A DNA stretch of 27,627 nucleotides from JAAYGT01 sp050252075 (GCA_050252075.1 JBFWLP010000039.1:1-27627), one strand, 5' to 3'. Positions 13,865 through 22,684 are shown, counted from the first letter of the stretch. Notes: generated from the letters alone by a model not told the origin. Made by a program: numbers and translations.

Positions 13865-13880
13865 GCCAAAAAAATTTGGC
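13865..13880 (-). repeat. Inverted repeat overlapping the CCA end of tRNA-Glu
   Basis: GCCAAA-AAAA-TTTGGC, with 6-bp arms. In the leftward transcript the first arm includes the GCCA 3' end of tRNA-Glu, and the loop and second arm lie in the Glu-Asp spacer with a run of Us. It could mask the CCA end until processing, or cause some termination before tRNA-Asp. A chance A/T palindrome is also possible. Confidence 0.3.
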
Positions 13881-13952
13881 GTCCCCTAGGGGATTCGAAC
13901 CCCTGTACCCACCGTGAAAGGGTGGTGTCCTAGGCCTCTAGACGAAGGGGAC
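13877..13952 (-). tRNA. tRNA-Glu (TTC)
   Basis: A 76-nt gene on the minus strand: 5' GTCCCCT pairs with 3' AGGGGAC, discriminator G, CCA encoded. The anticodon TTC is the complement of 13916-13918. The T-arm AGGGG-TTCGAAT-CCCCT is canonical. It has its own -10 box at 13971-13976 and is followed by tRNA-Asp. Confidence 0.98.
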
Positions 13953-13970
13953 AGGACAAACAAGCTGCGC

Positions 13971-13976
13971 ATTATA
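13971..13976 (-). promoter_or_regulatory. -10 box of the tRNA-Glu/tRNA-Asp transcript
   Basis: The minus strand reads TATAAT, a perfect -10, about 18 nt before tRNA-Glu. It is followed by a GC-rich discriminator (GCGCAGC), as is usual for stringently controlled stable-RNA promoters. No good -35 is seen at the usual distance, so only the -10 is proposed. Confidence 0.5.
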
Positions 13977-14031
13977 ACATAAAAATTTACATCTTTCTGC
14001 GCTGCCGGTAACCCGGCGATCTTTGCTAAAT

Positions 14032-14107
<76 letters not shown>

Positions 14108-14149
14108 ATCTGCACACCCTTTTTAAAGGGCGCCTAGCGAAGAAACGAA

Positions 14150-14178
14150 ATTATGCACGAATTTTTCAATGTGTGCAA
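14150..14178 (-). promoter_or_regulatory. Likely promoter of tRNA-Ala (and the array)
   Basis: The minus strand has TTGCAC (complement of 14173-14178) and CATAAT (complement of 14150-14155) spaced exactly 17 bp, placed between the lnt stop codon and tRNA-Ala. The predicted start near 14143 gives a leader of about 36 nt containing a small CCCTT/AAGGG stem at 14117-14130. Confidence 0.5.
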
Positions 14179-14189
14179 GTCGGTGTGGA

Positions 14190-15824
14190 TTAATGTGTAG
14201 TTGCCGATGGTTCGGAATCTTTTCGACGCCCCGCGGCCAGGCCCAGAACCATGACGCTCAGAAACAGCACAGGCGTGTTTCCCCATTGCACGTAAGGCGT
14301 CAGCCCGGTCATGCCTTGTACCTCGACATCGAGCACGCCGGGCACGCCGGCGGGAAGCTGCGCCCTGACATTGCCGTTCGGATCAATGGCCGCAGTGCTG
14401 CCGGAGTTTGTCGCCCGAAGCATGGGGCGGGCGGTTTCCAGTGCCCGTACGCGTGAAATCTGCAAGTGCTGGCGCAAGGCCCAGGAGTCGCCGAACCAGG
14501 CCAGGTTGCTCATATTCACCAGGAGGGTGGCGCCGGGCTCGTTGGGTGCGCGGTCGCGCACGAACTGGATGATTTCTTCGCCGAATACGTCTTCGTAGCA
14601 GATGTTGGGGGCGATGCGCTGGCCTGCCAGGGAAAACAGCGGCGCCGGAAGTGGGCCGCGGGCGAAGTCGCCCAGGGGAATAGTCATGGTGTCGACGAAC
14701 CACCGGAAGCCGGTGGGCACGAACTCGCCGAACGGGACAAGATGATGCTTGTCGTAGCGCAGGTCGGGGCGGCCGGCAATGATCGCATTGAGCGGCGTGT
14801 TCGCCGTGATGCCAATGGCACTGTTGGTGTAGCGTGTCAGGTCACCCTGGGTGTCGGCCAGCGGTACCCCCAGAATGACGCCCGCATTGCGTTCCCGGGC
14901 CACATCGATCCAGCGCTGCCATAGCGACGGATCGACGCGATTCTGGAACAGCGGCACCACGGTTTCAGGCAGAACGATGATTTTTGGTGCGCCGTCGGCG
15001 GCTTTCGGCGGCAGGCCGGCCATGGTGAGGTAGGTGTCGATACCTTGCTGGATGTGGCCGGGGTCAAATTTTTGCGACTGGGGAATGTTGCCTTGTGCCA
15101 GCCGGACGATCAACGGGTCGCCGTGGGGATGCGCCCAGGGGATGTACTTGATCAACATACCGGCCAACCCGGCGACCAGCGCCAGACCCAGCACGACTAC
15201 GGCCTTCTGGTCGTTTCCCTGCGGGCGGGTTTGGGCAACCAGCGCAATGGCTGCCGCGGTGAAGGCCGACAACCACGACATGCCATAGACGCCGACGACG
15301 GCCGCCCATCCGGAAAAAATACCGTCCGCGTGGGCGTAGCCAATAGCCAGCCACGGGAACCCGGTGAACAGCGTGCCTCGAAGCCATTCGGTCAGGGCCC
15401 AGACCGAGGCAAACAAGGCCGTGGCAAGCAACATGGAGCCCGTGCGGGCGGGGTTGGGGCGGGTGCGACGCAAAAACCACCACACCAGGGCGGCGGCGAT
15501 GGTGCCGTACAGCGCCATGCCCGCCGCCAGCAAAAGCACCGCGGCCACGGCAAGGGCTGAATGCATGCCGCCATAAAGGTGCATGCTGGTGTAAAGCCAG
15601 TACAGGCCCACCGCGAAATTTGCCCATCCAAACAGAAAGGCGCGTTGCGCAGCCTGGGCCAGGCGGGTGGACTGGAAAAGATAATAGGTGAATGCAGCAA
15701 AGGCGATGAGCTGCACCAGCGGCAGCCCCCACGCCGGCAGCGGTCCGGGGGCGAAGCTCAGTGCGTGGGCGGCGCCCAGGGCGACCAGACTGAATTCTTG
15801 GCGATGGCGGGTCCAGAAGTTCAA
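14190..15824 (-). CDS. lnt: Lnt, apolipoprotein N-acyltransferase
   Basis: Inner-membrane enzyme that adds the third acyl chain to the N-terminal cysteine of lipoproteins. The 544-residue protein has several N-terminal membrane segments (about 12-225), then a periplasmic nitrilase-like domain with the Glu-Lys-Cys triad: Glu287 in LPETVVP, Lys359 in YDKHHLVPFGEF and Cys409 in PNICYEDVFGEE. A last membrane segment lies at about 513-532. The start must be the TTG at 15824: it is only two codons after the in-frame corC stop (15831-15833), and no ATG or GTG lies between. The unusual start codon and weak ribosome site imply low translation or coupling to corC. Confidence 0.94.
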   Translation of the reverse strand: MNFWTRHRQEFSLVALGAAHALSFAPGPLPAWGLPLVQLIAFAAFTYYLFQSTRLAQAAQRAFLFGWANFAVGLYWLYTSMHLYGGMHSALAVAAVLLLAAGMALYGTIAAALVWWFLRRTRPNPARTGSMLLATALFASVWALTEWLRGTLFTGFPWLAIGYAHADGIFSGWAAVVGVYGMSWLSAFTAAAIALVAQTRPQGNDQKAVVVLGLALVAGLAGMLIKYIPWAHPHGDPLIVRLAQGNIPQSQKFDPGHIQQGIDTYLTMAGLPPKAADGAPKIIVLPETVVPLFQNRVDPSLWQRWIDVARERNAGVILGVPLADTQGDLTRYTNSAIGITANTPLNAIIAGRPDLRYDKHHLVPFGEFVPTGFRWFVDTMTIPLGDFARGPLPAPLFSLAGQRIAPNICYEDVFGEEIIQFVRDRAPNEPGATLLVNMSNLAWFGDSWALRQHLQISRVRALETARPMLRATNSGSTAAIDPNGNVRAQLPAGVPGVLDVEVQGMTGLTPYVQWGNTPVLFLSVMVLGLAAGRRKDSEPSATTH

Positions 15825-15830
15825 ACCGGT

Positions 15831-16715
15831 TTACTCGCTGGCGTCGGATGCCGGCACTTCGTGCGGCGTGTGTTGAATATGCAGCCACAAGGCACGCTTG
15901 GCATCGGCGCCCACTACGGTGATATTCAGGCCGTGCAGCGTGACGGCGTCGCCGCGTCGGGGGATGCGCCCAAGTTCGGCCGCGAGCCAGCCGCCCAGGG
16001 TGTCGAAATCTTCGTTGGGCAACTGGGTGGAGAAGGTGGCGTTGAACGTTTCAATTTCAGTGATACCCATGGCCCGCCAGCTGTTCGAGCCTGTCTGGAA
16101 GATGGTTTTTTCATCGTCTTCGTCGTATTCGTCTTCGATTTCGCCGACGATTTGCTCCAGTACGTCTTCCATGGACACCAGGCCCGCCACGCTGCCGTGT
16201 TCGTCGACCACCATCGCCAGATGATTGCGGCTGCTGCGGAAATCGTGCAGCAAGACGTTCAGGCGTTTGGTTTCGGGGATGAATACGGCCGGTCGAACCA
16301 GCGGACGCAGGTCGATGGCGGGGTTGGTAATGGACAGCAGAAGATCTTTGGCAAGCAGGATACCGACGATATTGTCGCGGTCGTCTTCGTAGACCGGGAA
16401 GCGGGAATGGCCGGTTTCTATGATGACCGGCAGCAAGTCCGACAGCGGCTTGCCGATGTCGAGCATGTCCATTTTGCCACGGGGCACCATGATGTCGGCG
16501 ACGGTCTGGTTGGCCACTTCAAGTGCGCCCGAGAGCATGGCGTAGGCTTCGCTGTCGAGCACATGCCGCTCATGGGCGGCCTGGAGTACGGCCTTGATGT
16601 CGTCGCGGTCTTCAGGTTGGGCGGGCCGAACAAAGGCGATGAGCCTTTCAAACAGGGATCGGGCGGTAATTTTCGACGATCGGGGTTCGTCGTCGCTGGT
16701 AGTGGGTTCTGGCAT
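15831..16715 (-). CDS. corC: CorC/YbeX-type CBS-domain protein
   Basis: A cytosolic 294-residue protein of the CorC (HlyC/CorC) family, with a pair of CBS domains (about 70-195, beginning DIMVPRGKMDML and ending VVDEHGSVAGLVSMEDVLEQIVGEIEDEYD) and a C-terminal transporter-associated domain (about 205-285). Roles proposed for the family are magnesium/cobalt efflux and, for YbeX, a link to ribosome maturation; the latter fits its position downstream of ybeY. It lacks the membrane DUF21 domain of longer relatives. It is 83 bp from ybeY, with a small CGGTT/AACCG stem between, and 6 bp from lnt. A TTAGGA close to the ATG (16715) is the likely ribosome site. Confidence 0.92.
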   Translation of the reverse strand: MPEPTTSDDEPRSSKITARSLFERLIAFVRPAQPEDRDDIKAVLQAAHERHVLDSEAYAMLSGALEVANQTVADIMVPRGKMDMLDIGKPLSDLLPVIIETGHSRFPVYEDDRDNIVGILLAKDLLLSITNPAIDLRPLVRPAVFIPETKRLNVLLHDFRSSRNHLAMVVDEHGSVAGLVSMEDVLEQIVGEIEDEYDEDDEKTIFQTGSNSWRAMGITEIETFNATFSTQLPNEDFDTLGGWLAAELGRIPRRGDAVTLHGLNITVVGADAKRALWLHIQHTPHEVPASDASE

Positions 16716-16798
16716 TGTCCTAAGGACTGGTTGGTAAACGGTTTAGCATAACCGATTATGGGGTTGGTTCGTAGCGGTTCAAGGTCGATCGCCCGGCA

Positions 16799-17296
16799 TT
16801 ACGTTGTGGGTGTGTAGGGATCGGCAATGCCCAGAGCGGCCAGAATGGCGGTTTCGAGCGCCTCCATTTCATCGGCCTGCCCGGGGGCTATGTGGTCGAA
16901 CCCCAAAGCATGCAGGGTTCCATGAACAGTAAGGTGCGCCGCGTGGTGCAGCCAGGGCTTACCCTGTTCCGCTGCTTCCGCGGCCAGCACCGGAACACAC
17001 AAAACAATATCGCCGTGCGCCGTACCATCGGGGTCGGTGCCGTATTCAAAGGTAAGCACATTGGTCGCGTAGTCGCGCTCGCGAAACCGGGTGTTCAGCT
17101 CGCACCCTTCTTCGGCATCCACAAGCCGCAGCGTGAGTGCCACGGCGGCTACCGGCTCGTTCGGGCCGTAGTGAAACCGGCCAATCTGCATCGACCACTG
17201 TTGCAGGGCTTTCGCAACCCATCGGCGCAAACGCCAGCGGGGCAGGTCGGGCACCGGTATGCCGTACTGAATCACCAGCGATAACTCAGGCGACAT
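16799..17296 (-). CDS. ybeY: YbeY, endoribonuclease for 16S rRNA maturation
   Basis: Zinc-dependent RNase that helps process the 3' end of 16S rRNA and takes part in ribosome quality control. The 165-residue protein has the metal-binding motif H-x3-H-x5-H at His125, His129 and His135 (within HLTVHGTLHALGFDH), preceded by NVLTFEYG (79-86). The frame is open for 58 more codons upstream, but this region lies in phoH and is not YbeY-like. The ATG at 17296 gives the family N-terminus and overlaps the phoH stop by 11 nt, with GGAG immediately upstream. The phoH-ybeY-corC-lnt order is the common proteobacterial arrangement. Confidence 0.95.
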   Translation of the reverse strand: MSPELSLVIQYGIPVPDLPRWRLRRWVAKALQQWSMQIGRFHYGPNEPVAAVALTLRLVDAEEGCELNTRFRERDYATNVLTFEYGTDPDGTAHGDIVLCVPVLAAEAAEQGKPWLHHAAHLTVHGTLHALGFDHIAPGQADEMEALETAILAALGIADPYTPTT

Positions 17297-18299
17297 GGTC
17301 TCCGGCCTTTTCATAGGCGTCGACGATACGGGCCACCAAGGGGTGGCGTACGACATCGCGGCTGGTGAACTGGGTGGTGGCGATGCCTTGTACGTTCTGC
17401 AGGATATCGACCGCGTGCATGAGCCCGCTGGCCTGGCCGCGGGGAAGATCCACCTGGGAAGGGTCGCCATTGATCACCGCCTTGCTGCCGAACCCGATAC
17501 GGGTAAGGAACATTTTCATTTGTTCCGGTGTGGTGTTCTGCGCTTCGTCGAGTATGACGAATGCATGGTTCAGTGTGCGTCCACGCATATAGGCCAGCGG
17601 GGCGATTTCAATGGTTTGCTTCTCAAACAGCCGTTGCACACGCTCGATTCCCATAAGGTCGTACAGGGCATCGTAAAGCGGTCGCAGATACGGATCGACT
17701 TTCTGCGCCAGATCACCGGGCAAAAACCCCAGGCGCTCGCCCGCTTCCACGGCAGGGCGCGTAAGCACCAGGCGATGCACGCTTTCGCGTTCCAGCGCGT
17801 CTATTGCACAGGCAACGGCGAGCCAGGTTTTCCCGGTGCCCGCCGGCCCCACGCCGAAGGTGATATCGTGGCGCAAAATATTGTTCAGGTAGTCTCGCTG
17901 ACGCGGGGTGCGCGGACGCAAATCCGATTTGCGGGTACGCAGATTCATGCTAAGGTCGTCGACCGGCGGCAGCTCGGGAAGAACACTTTCCTGCTTTTCA
18001 GTCGTGTCGGCCGGCGTGTCGCGCCCCGCGCCCATTTCCACCAGCCCCAGCTGAATGTCATCGACTGAAAGCGCCTTGTGCGTCGCCTGCCGGTGAAACA
18101 CCTGCAGTGCCTTGGCAGCGGCGTTGGCATGGTCGCCGATAACGGTGACACGGTCACCGCGGCGGTTGAGCGTTACATTCCAGCCGTCGGCAATCTGGCG
18201 CAGGTTGGCGTCGAGCGGGCCGCACAAATTGGCCAGATGCGTGTTGTCGCCTTCCAGATGGACAAGTACTTCGCCTTTTTTTCGTACGGATCGGGTCAT
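17286..18299 (-). CDS. ybeZ: PhoH-like (YbeZ) ATPase
   Basis: Cytoplasmic P-loop ATPase of the PhoH family, a likely partner of YbeY in rRNA processing. The 337-residue protein has Walker A GPAGTGKT (151-158), Walker B VILDEAQN (248-255) and the family segments LTRPAVEAGERLGFLPGDL and NGDPSQVDLPRGQ. An N-terminal KH-like region (about 10-85) contains LCGPLDANLRQI. The ATG (18299) overlaps the miaB stop in ATGA, and the end overlaps ybeY by 11 nt, so miaB, this gene and ybeY are translationally linked. Confidence 0.95.
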   Translation of the reverse strand: MTRSVRKKGEVLVHLEGDNTHLANLCGPLDANLRQIADGWNVTLNRRGDRVTVIGDHANAAAKALQVFHRQATHKALSVDDIQLGLVEMGAGRDTPADTTEKQESVLPELPPVDDLSMNLRTRKSDLRPRTPRQRDYLNNILRHDITFGVGPAGTGKTWLAVACAIDALERESVHRLVLTRPAVEAGERLGFLPGDLAQKVDPYLRPLYDALYDLMGIERVQRLFEKQTIEIAPLAYMRGRTLNHAFVILDEAQNTTPEQMKMFLTRIGFGSKAVINGDPSQVDLPRGQASGLMHAVDILQNVQGIATTQFTSRDVVRHPLVARIVDAYEKAGDHVA

Positions 18300-19729
18300 G
18301 CAGGCTCTTGGCTCACGGTGTCGGTGGTGATGATCTCGCCGCGAAGCGAGTTGGTGTAGGCGTGGGTGATCCGCACATCGATCAGCCGGCCGATCAGGCG
18401 GGCCTGCCCGGGGAAATTGACGATACGATTGTTTTCGGTGCGCCCGGAGAGCTCGCTGGCGTCCTTGCGCGACGGTTTTTCAACCAGAATGCGCTGCACG
18501 GTTCCGATCATTGCGTGGCTGATTGCCGCCGCCTGCTCGTTCACAAGCTCTTGCAGGCGATGCAGGCGCTGCAGTTTCTGTTCCTTCGTGGTGTTGTCTT
18601 CCAGATCGGCCGCCGGTGTTCCTGGGCGACGGGAGTAAACAAACGAAAACGAGGTATCAAACCCGACGTCGCGAATGAGCTGCAAGGTCTTTTCAAAATC
18701 GGCGTCAGTTTCGCCGGGAAATCCGACGATGAAGTCGGATGACAGTGTCAGCCCGGGACGGGCCGCCCGCAGGCGCCTGACAATGGATTTGAACTCCAGC
18801 GACGTGTAGCCGCGCTTCATGGCCGCCAGAACCGCATCGCTGCCGGCCTGAACCGGCAGGTGAAGAAAAGGCACCAGCTTGGGCAGCTTGCCGTGAGCTT
18901 CAATAAGGCGCGAGGTCATTTCCTTGGGGTGCGATGTGGTGTAGCGTATGCGCTCGATGCCCGGAATATCGTGCACGTATTCCAGCAGCATGGCGAAGTC
19001 GGCGATTTCATCGGTCTCGCCCATGGCACCCCGATAGGCGTTTACGTTCTGGCCCAGCAGGGTGACTTCCTTTACCCCCTGGTCGGCCAGATCGGCGATT
19101 TCAAGCAGCACGTCGTCGAACGGGCGGGACACCTCGGCGCCGCGCGTATAGGGTACGACACAGAAGCTGCAGTACTTGCTGCAGCCTTCCATGATGGAAA
19201 CAAACGCGGTGGGTCCGTCGATGCGTGCCGGTGGCATCGCGTCGAACTTTTCGATTTCGGGGAAACTGATGTCAACCTGGGCCCGCCCCGACTCACGCCG
19301 TCTGGCGATCAGTTCCGGCAGGCGGTGCAGGGTTTGCGGCCCGAATACAACGTCTACATACTGGGCGCGTCGCACAATGGCTTCGCCTTCCTGGCTGGCC
19401 ACACAGCCGCCGACACCGATGATCAGGTCGGGGTTCTGCTGTTTCAGATGCTGTACGCGCCCAAGGTCGGAAAACACTTTTTCCTGGGCTTTTTCACGCA
19501 CCGAACAGGTATTGAACAGAATGATGTCGGCTTCTTCGGGGTTGCTGGTAAGTTCGACCCGCTCGCCGTCACGCAGAATATCGGCCATTTTGTCGGAGTC
19601 GTACTCGTTCATCTGGCAGCCGAACGTGCGTATGAACAATTTGCGTTGCTTGTCGGCGGGCTGGGTGGCCGATGAGGGCGATGCGCAAGGCGCGGCTGCG
19701 CCTTCGCGTTTCAGGACGGATTCTTGCAT
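18296..19729 (-). CDS. miaB: MiaB, tRNA-2-methylthio-N6-isopentenyladenosine(37) synthase
   Basis: Radical-SAM methylthiotransferase that adds a methylthio group to i6A37 of tRNAs reading UNN codons. The 477-residue protein has an N-terminal methylthiotransferase domain with the auxiliary-cluster cysteines Cys38 (TFGCQMNEYDSD), Cys75 (NTCSVREKA) and Cys109 (GVGGCVASQEG). The radical-SAM motif CSKYCSFC has Cys183, 187 and 190, and a C-terminal TRAM domain covers about 405-470. The ATG at 19729 adds a roughly 28-residue low-complexity N-terminus before the conserved KLFIRTFGCQ; no good ribosome site is seen, so a start nearer residue 28 is not excluded. It leads the miaB-ybeZ-ybeY group and lies 69 bp after secF. 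Confidence 0.95.
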   Translation of the reverse strand: MQESVLKREGAAAPCASPSSATQPADKQRKLFIRTFGCQMNEYDSDKMADILRDGERVELTSNPEEADIILFNTCSVREKAQEKVFSDLGRVQHLKQQNPDLIIGVGGCVASQEGEAIVRRAQYVDVVFGPQTLHRLPELIARRRESGRAQVDISFPEIEKFDAMPPARIDGPTAFVSIMEGCSKYCSFCVVPYTRGAEVSRPFDDVLLEIADLADQGVKEVTLLGQNVNAYRGAMGETDEIADFAMLLEYVHDIPGIERIRYTTSHPKEMTSRLIEAHGKLPKLVPFLHLPVQAGSDAVLAAMKRGYTSLEFKSIVRRLRAARPGLTLSSDFIVGFPGETDADFEKTLQLIRDVGFDTSFSFVYSRRPGTPAADLEDNTTKEQKLQRLHRLQELVNEQAAAISHAMIGTVQRILVEKPSRKDASELSGRTENNRIVNFPGQARLIGRLIDVRITHAYTNSLRGEIITTDTVSQEPA

Positions 19730-19798
19730 GATTCGTGGCCGTTACGGGTGTTGATCCCGGGGGCGTTTGTTGGTAAGGGTTTGATTGTACTGTGTTTT

Positions 19799-20737
19799 TT
19801 ACAATACTTCGGCAGCAGGATCTTCTTCTTTCTTGGGGGGCTTGACCAGGTCTTCACGTTTGATACCCAGCCACATGGCAATGGCGGCGGCCACAAAGAC
19901 CGATGAGTAAATGCCAAACCAGATACCGATAGTAAGCGCCAGCGCGAAGTAATGCAGGGTGGGGCCGCCAAAAATGAGCATGGCCAGCACCATCATTTGT
20001 GTGGACGCGTGGGTGATCACGGTACGCGAGATGGTTTGCGTGATGGCGCTGTCAATGACTTCGCGGACATCGGCCTTGCGGTATTTGCGGAAGTTTTCGC
20101 GGATGCGGTCCATGATGACCACGCTTTCGTTCACCGAATAGCCCAGCACCGCCAGCACGCCTGCCAGCACCGACAGGGAAAATTCCCACTGGAAAAACGC
20201 AAAGAACCCCAGAATGATGACCACATCGTGCAGGTTGGCGACCACCCCGGCCACCGCAAATTTCCATTCAAAACGAAAGGCCAGATACACCATGATGCCC
20301 AGGACGACGAACAGCAGTGCCATCAGGCCGTTATGCACCAGTTCTTTGCCGATTTGCGGGCCAACGAACTCCACGCGGCGCAGCTGAACATCGGGGGTTT
20401 TGGCGGATAGTGCGCCCATCACGGATTCGCTTTGCATGGCCGAGGTTTCACCGTCGCGCAAGGGCAGGCGGATCATGACGTCTTGCGATGTGCCGAAGTT
20501 CTGCACCTGGAAATCGGTATACCCCAGCGACGACAGTGTTGAACGTATGTCTTCAAGCTGGGCGGTCTGCTGGTAATTGACCTCCATGACGGTTCCACCG
20601 GTAAATTCGATGGAAAGGTGGAAGCCGCGCGTGGCGATGAAGAAAACAGCCGCCAGAAAGGTGATCAGACTGATCAGGTTGAGCACCAGCGCGTTGCGCA
20701 TGAAGGGGATGGTGCGGCGAATTCGGAAAAGTTCCAT
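19799..20737 (-). CDS. secF: SecF, protein translocase accessory subunit
   Basis: Inner-membrane partner of SecD that uses the proton gradient to help pull secreted proteins across after SecA has acted. It has 312 residues with an N-terminal membrane segment (about 15-35), then IEFTGGTVMEVNY (43-55), the hallmark of the SecF/SecD periplasmic head. After this periplasmic domain come a cluster of membrane segments (about 137-290) holding the family segment SVNESVVIMDRIRENFRKYR, and a Lys/Glu-rich tail. It follows secD by 45 bp, in which a small hairpin (20770-20784) overlaps the secD stop codon. Confidence 0.97.
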   Translation of the reverse strand: MELFRIRRTIPFMRNALVLNLISLITFLAAVFFIATRGFHLSIEFTGGTVMEVNYQQTAQLEDIRSTLSSLGYTDFQVQNFGTSQDVMIRLPLRDGETSAMQSESVMGALSAKTPDVQLRRVEFVGPQIGKELVHNGLMALLFVVLGIMVYLAFRFEWKFAVAGVVANLHDVVIILGFFAFFQWEFSLSVLAGVLAVLGYSVNESVVIMDRIRENFRKYRKADVREVIDSAITQTISRTVITHASTQMMVLAMLIFGGPTLHYFALALTIGIWFGIYSSVFVAAAIAMWLGIKREDLVKPPKKEEDPAAEVL

Positions 20738-20769
20738 GTGTCTGCTAAGCCTGAGTAATGGGTGTCAAC

Positions 20770-20784
20770 AACGCGCTCCGCGTT
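20770..20784 (-). promoter_or_regulatory. Small hairpin at the secD/secF junction
   Basis: AACGCG-CTC-CGCGTT forms a perfect 6-bp stem with a 3-nt loop. In the leftward message it begins inside the secD TAA stop codon and is not followed by a U-run. It is a possible stability element between the two cistrons; a chance palindrome is not excluded. Confidence 0.3.
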
Positions 20785-22657
20785 ACGCGGGATCTTTGGG
20801 CTTCCATATTTGCCCGATCGACACGCTGTGCAGCTTGCGTTTGCGACCGTACCAAAGATTCACGATGGCGCGAACGCCAACGATGGACGAGAACATTGAT
20901 GTAAGAATGCCGATGCAGTGAACCACGGCAAACCCGCGCACGGGGCCGCTGCCGAAGGCCAGCAGCGCCAGGCCGACGATGAGTGTGGTGAGGTTCGAGT
21001 CGAGGATGGTGCCCCAGGCGCGCTCGAATCCGGCATGTATGGCCTGTTGCGGCGCCAGCCCGGCCCGCAGTTCTTCACGTATGCGCTCGTTGATGAGCAC
21101 GTTGGAGTCAATCGCCATACCCAGTGTCAGGGCGATCGCCGCAATGCCCGGCAAAGTGAGCGTTGCCTGGAGCATGGACAGAACAGCCAGAAGCAGCAGT
21201 ACGTTGAACGTCAGGCCGATGGTGGAGAACAGGCCGAACAAGTGGTAGTACAGCACAATGAAAACGGCGATGGCCAGGAAGCCGTACAGCGTGGAATAGA
21301 AGCCTTTGGCAATGTTTTCAGCACCCAGGCTGGGCCCGATGGTACGTTCTTCAATGATTTCCATGGGGGCGGCCAGCGATCCGGCGCGCAACAGCAGCGC
21401 GATGTCGGCGGCCTCTTCAGCCGTCATGCTGCCCGAGATCTGCACCTGCCCGCCGGGAATTTCGCTGCGGATGACGGGAGCCGTTACCACTTCGCCTTTG
21501 CCCTGCTCGAACAGGATGATGGCCATGCGTTTGTTGATGTTGTTGCGCGTGACGTCGCGGAAAATGCGCGACCCTTTTGCATCCAGGGTCAGGTTGACGG
21601 AAGGTTGCTGGGTTTGCTGGTCGCGGCCGGGTTGGGCGTCTTGCAGGTTCTCGCCGGTAAGAATGACCTGGCGGCGCAGCAGCAAGGGCCGGCCATCGCG
21701 GTCGTTGAAGCGCTCCAGGCCGAAGGGCACGGTGCCCGACGCCAGGGCGGTGGATGCGGCCGGGGAGTCGTCGACCATACGGATTTCAAGGGTGGCGGTA
21801 CGACCAAGGATCTCTTTGGCCTTCGCTACGTCTTGTACGCCCGGCAGTTGAACCACGATGCGGTCGGCACCTTGTTGCTGGATCACCGGCTCGGCCACGC
21901 CCAGTTCGTTGATCCGGTTATGCAGGGTGGTGATGTTCTGGCGCAAGGCGTTGGTCTGAACCTGGGTGACGGCCGTTTCGCTGAGCCGTCCTGTGAGTGC
22001 GTAGGGGGGCGTGTCGCCGCCGGCGGCGAATACCAGGTCGGGCAAGGCGCGTCGCAATTCCGTGGCAGCGGCGTCGCGTTCCTGGGCGGAAGCAAAGGTG
22101 GCCACAACCGACATGTCTTGCCGGTCTACGCCGGAAGAGGCGAGTTTGGCGTCGCGTAGCAGCGACCGTATGTCTGTGGCAAGAGACTCGTAGCGGGTGG
22201 TCAGGGCTCCCTGCATATCGACTTCGAGCAGGAAATGTACGCCGCCGCGAAGATCCAGCCCCAGGTACATGGGGTGGGCGCCGATGGCGGTGAGCCAGTT
22301 GGGCGATGCCGGCAACAGATTCAGTGCGACGGTGTAGTCAGGGTTTTCTTTGTCGGGGTTCAGGGTGCGTTCGATGAGGTCTTTGGCCTTCAGCTGAAGG
22401 TCGGTGCTTTCAAAGCGCACACGCACGGTGCCGACGGGCCCGTTCTGTTCGAAATAAGCCCCGGTGGCCGGAAGGTTGTTTTCCTGCAAAATGCCCGTGA
22501 CCCGGTTCAATACCTGGTTGTCTACCTTGACGGTCGATTTCGCGGCGGCAATTTGTACGGCGGGCGATTCCCCGAAAAAGTTCGGGAGTGTATACAGCAG
22601 CCCGATGACCAGAGCGACAAGGACGGTAAGGTATTTCCACAGAGGATAACGGTTCAT
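20783..22657 (-). CDS. secD: SecD, protein translocase accessory subunit
   Basis: Large subunit of the SecDF proton-driven secretion motor. It has 624 residues with an N-terminal membrane segment (about 8-26), a long periplasmic part containing GLDLRGGVHFLLEVDMQ (the conserved D-LRGG region) and the P1 head, then five more membrane segments toward the C-terminus. The conserved AIDSNVLINERIREEL motif is in this region (Asp517 onward). The length agrees with E. coli SecD (615). The start at 22657 has no clear ribosome site. A 75-bp structured gap separates it from yajC. Confidence 0.97.
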   Translation of the reverse strand: MNRYPLWKYLTVLVALVIGLLYTLPNFFGESPAVQIAAAKSTVKVDNQVLNRVTGILQENNLPATGAYFEQNGPVGTVRVRFESTDLQLKAKDLIERTLNPDKENPDYTVALNLLPASPNWLTAIGAHPMYLGLDLRGGVHFLLEVDMQGALTTRYESLATDIRSLLRDAKLASSGVDRQDMSVVATFASAQERDAAATELRRALPDLVFAAGGDTPPYALTGRLSETAVTQVQTNALRQNITTLHNRINELGVAEPVIQQQGADRIVVQLPGVQDVAKAKEILGRTATLEIRMVDDSPAASTALASGTVPFGLERFNDRDGRPLLLRRQVILTGENLQDAQPGRDQQTQQPSVNLTLDAKGSRIFRDVTRNNINKRMAIILFEQGKGEVVTAPVIRSEIPGGQVQISGSMTAEEAADIALLLRAGSLAAPMEIIEERTIGPSLGAENIAKGFYSTLYGFLAIAVFIVLYYHLFGLFSTIGLTFNVLLLLAVLSMLQATLTLPGIAAIALTLGMAIDSNVLINERIREELRAGLAPQQAIHAGFERAWGTILDSNLTTLIVGLALLAFGSGPVRGFAVVHCIGILTSMFSSIVGVRAIVNLWYGRKRKLHSVSIGQIWKPKDPA

Positions 22658-22684
22658 GGGTAATGAGCACGAGGGCGGTTATAA

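Noticed and set aside
15561..16751. 396-codon plus-strand frame opposite lnt and corC
   Set aside because: Antisense shadow of two well-supported genes; Gly/Gln/His-rich translation without any domain.
17297..17470. 58-codon N-terminal extension of the ybeY frame
   Set aside because: Lies inside phoH and is Pro/Ser/Arg-rich; the ATG at 17296 has a ribosome site and gives the normal family length.
20918..22159. 413-codon plus-strand frame opposite secD
   Set aside because: Antisense shadow of secD; low-complexity Gln/Gly/Arg-rich product with no family features.
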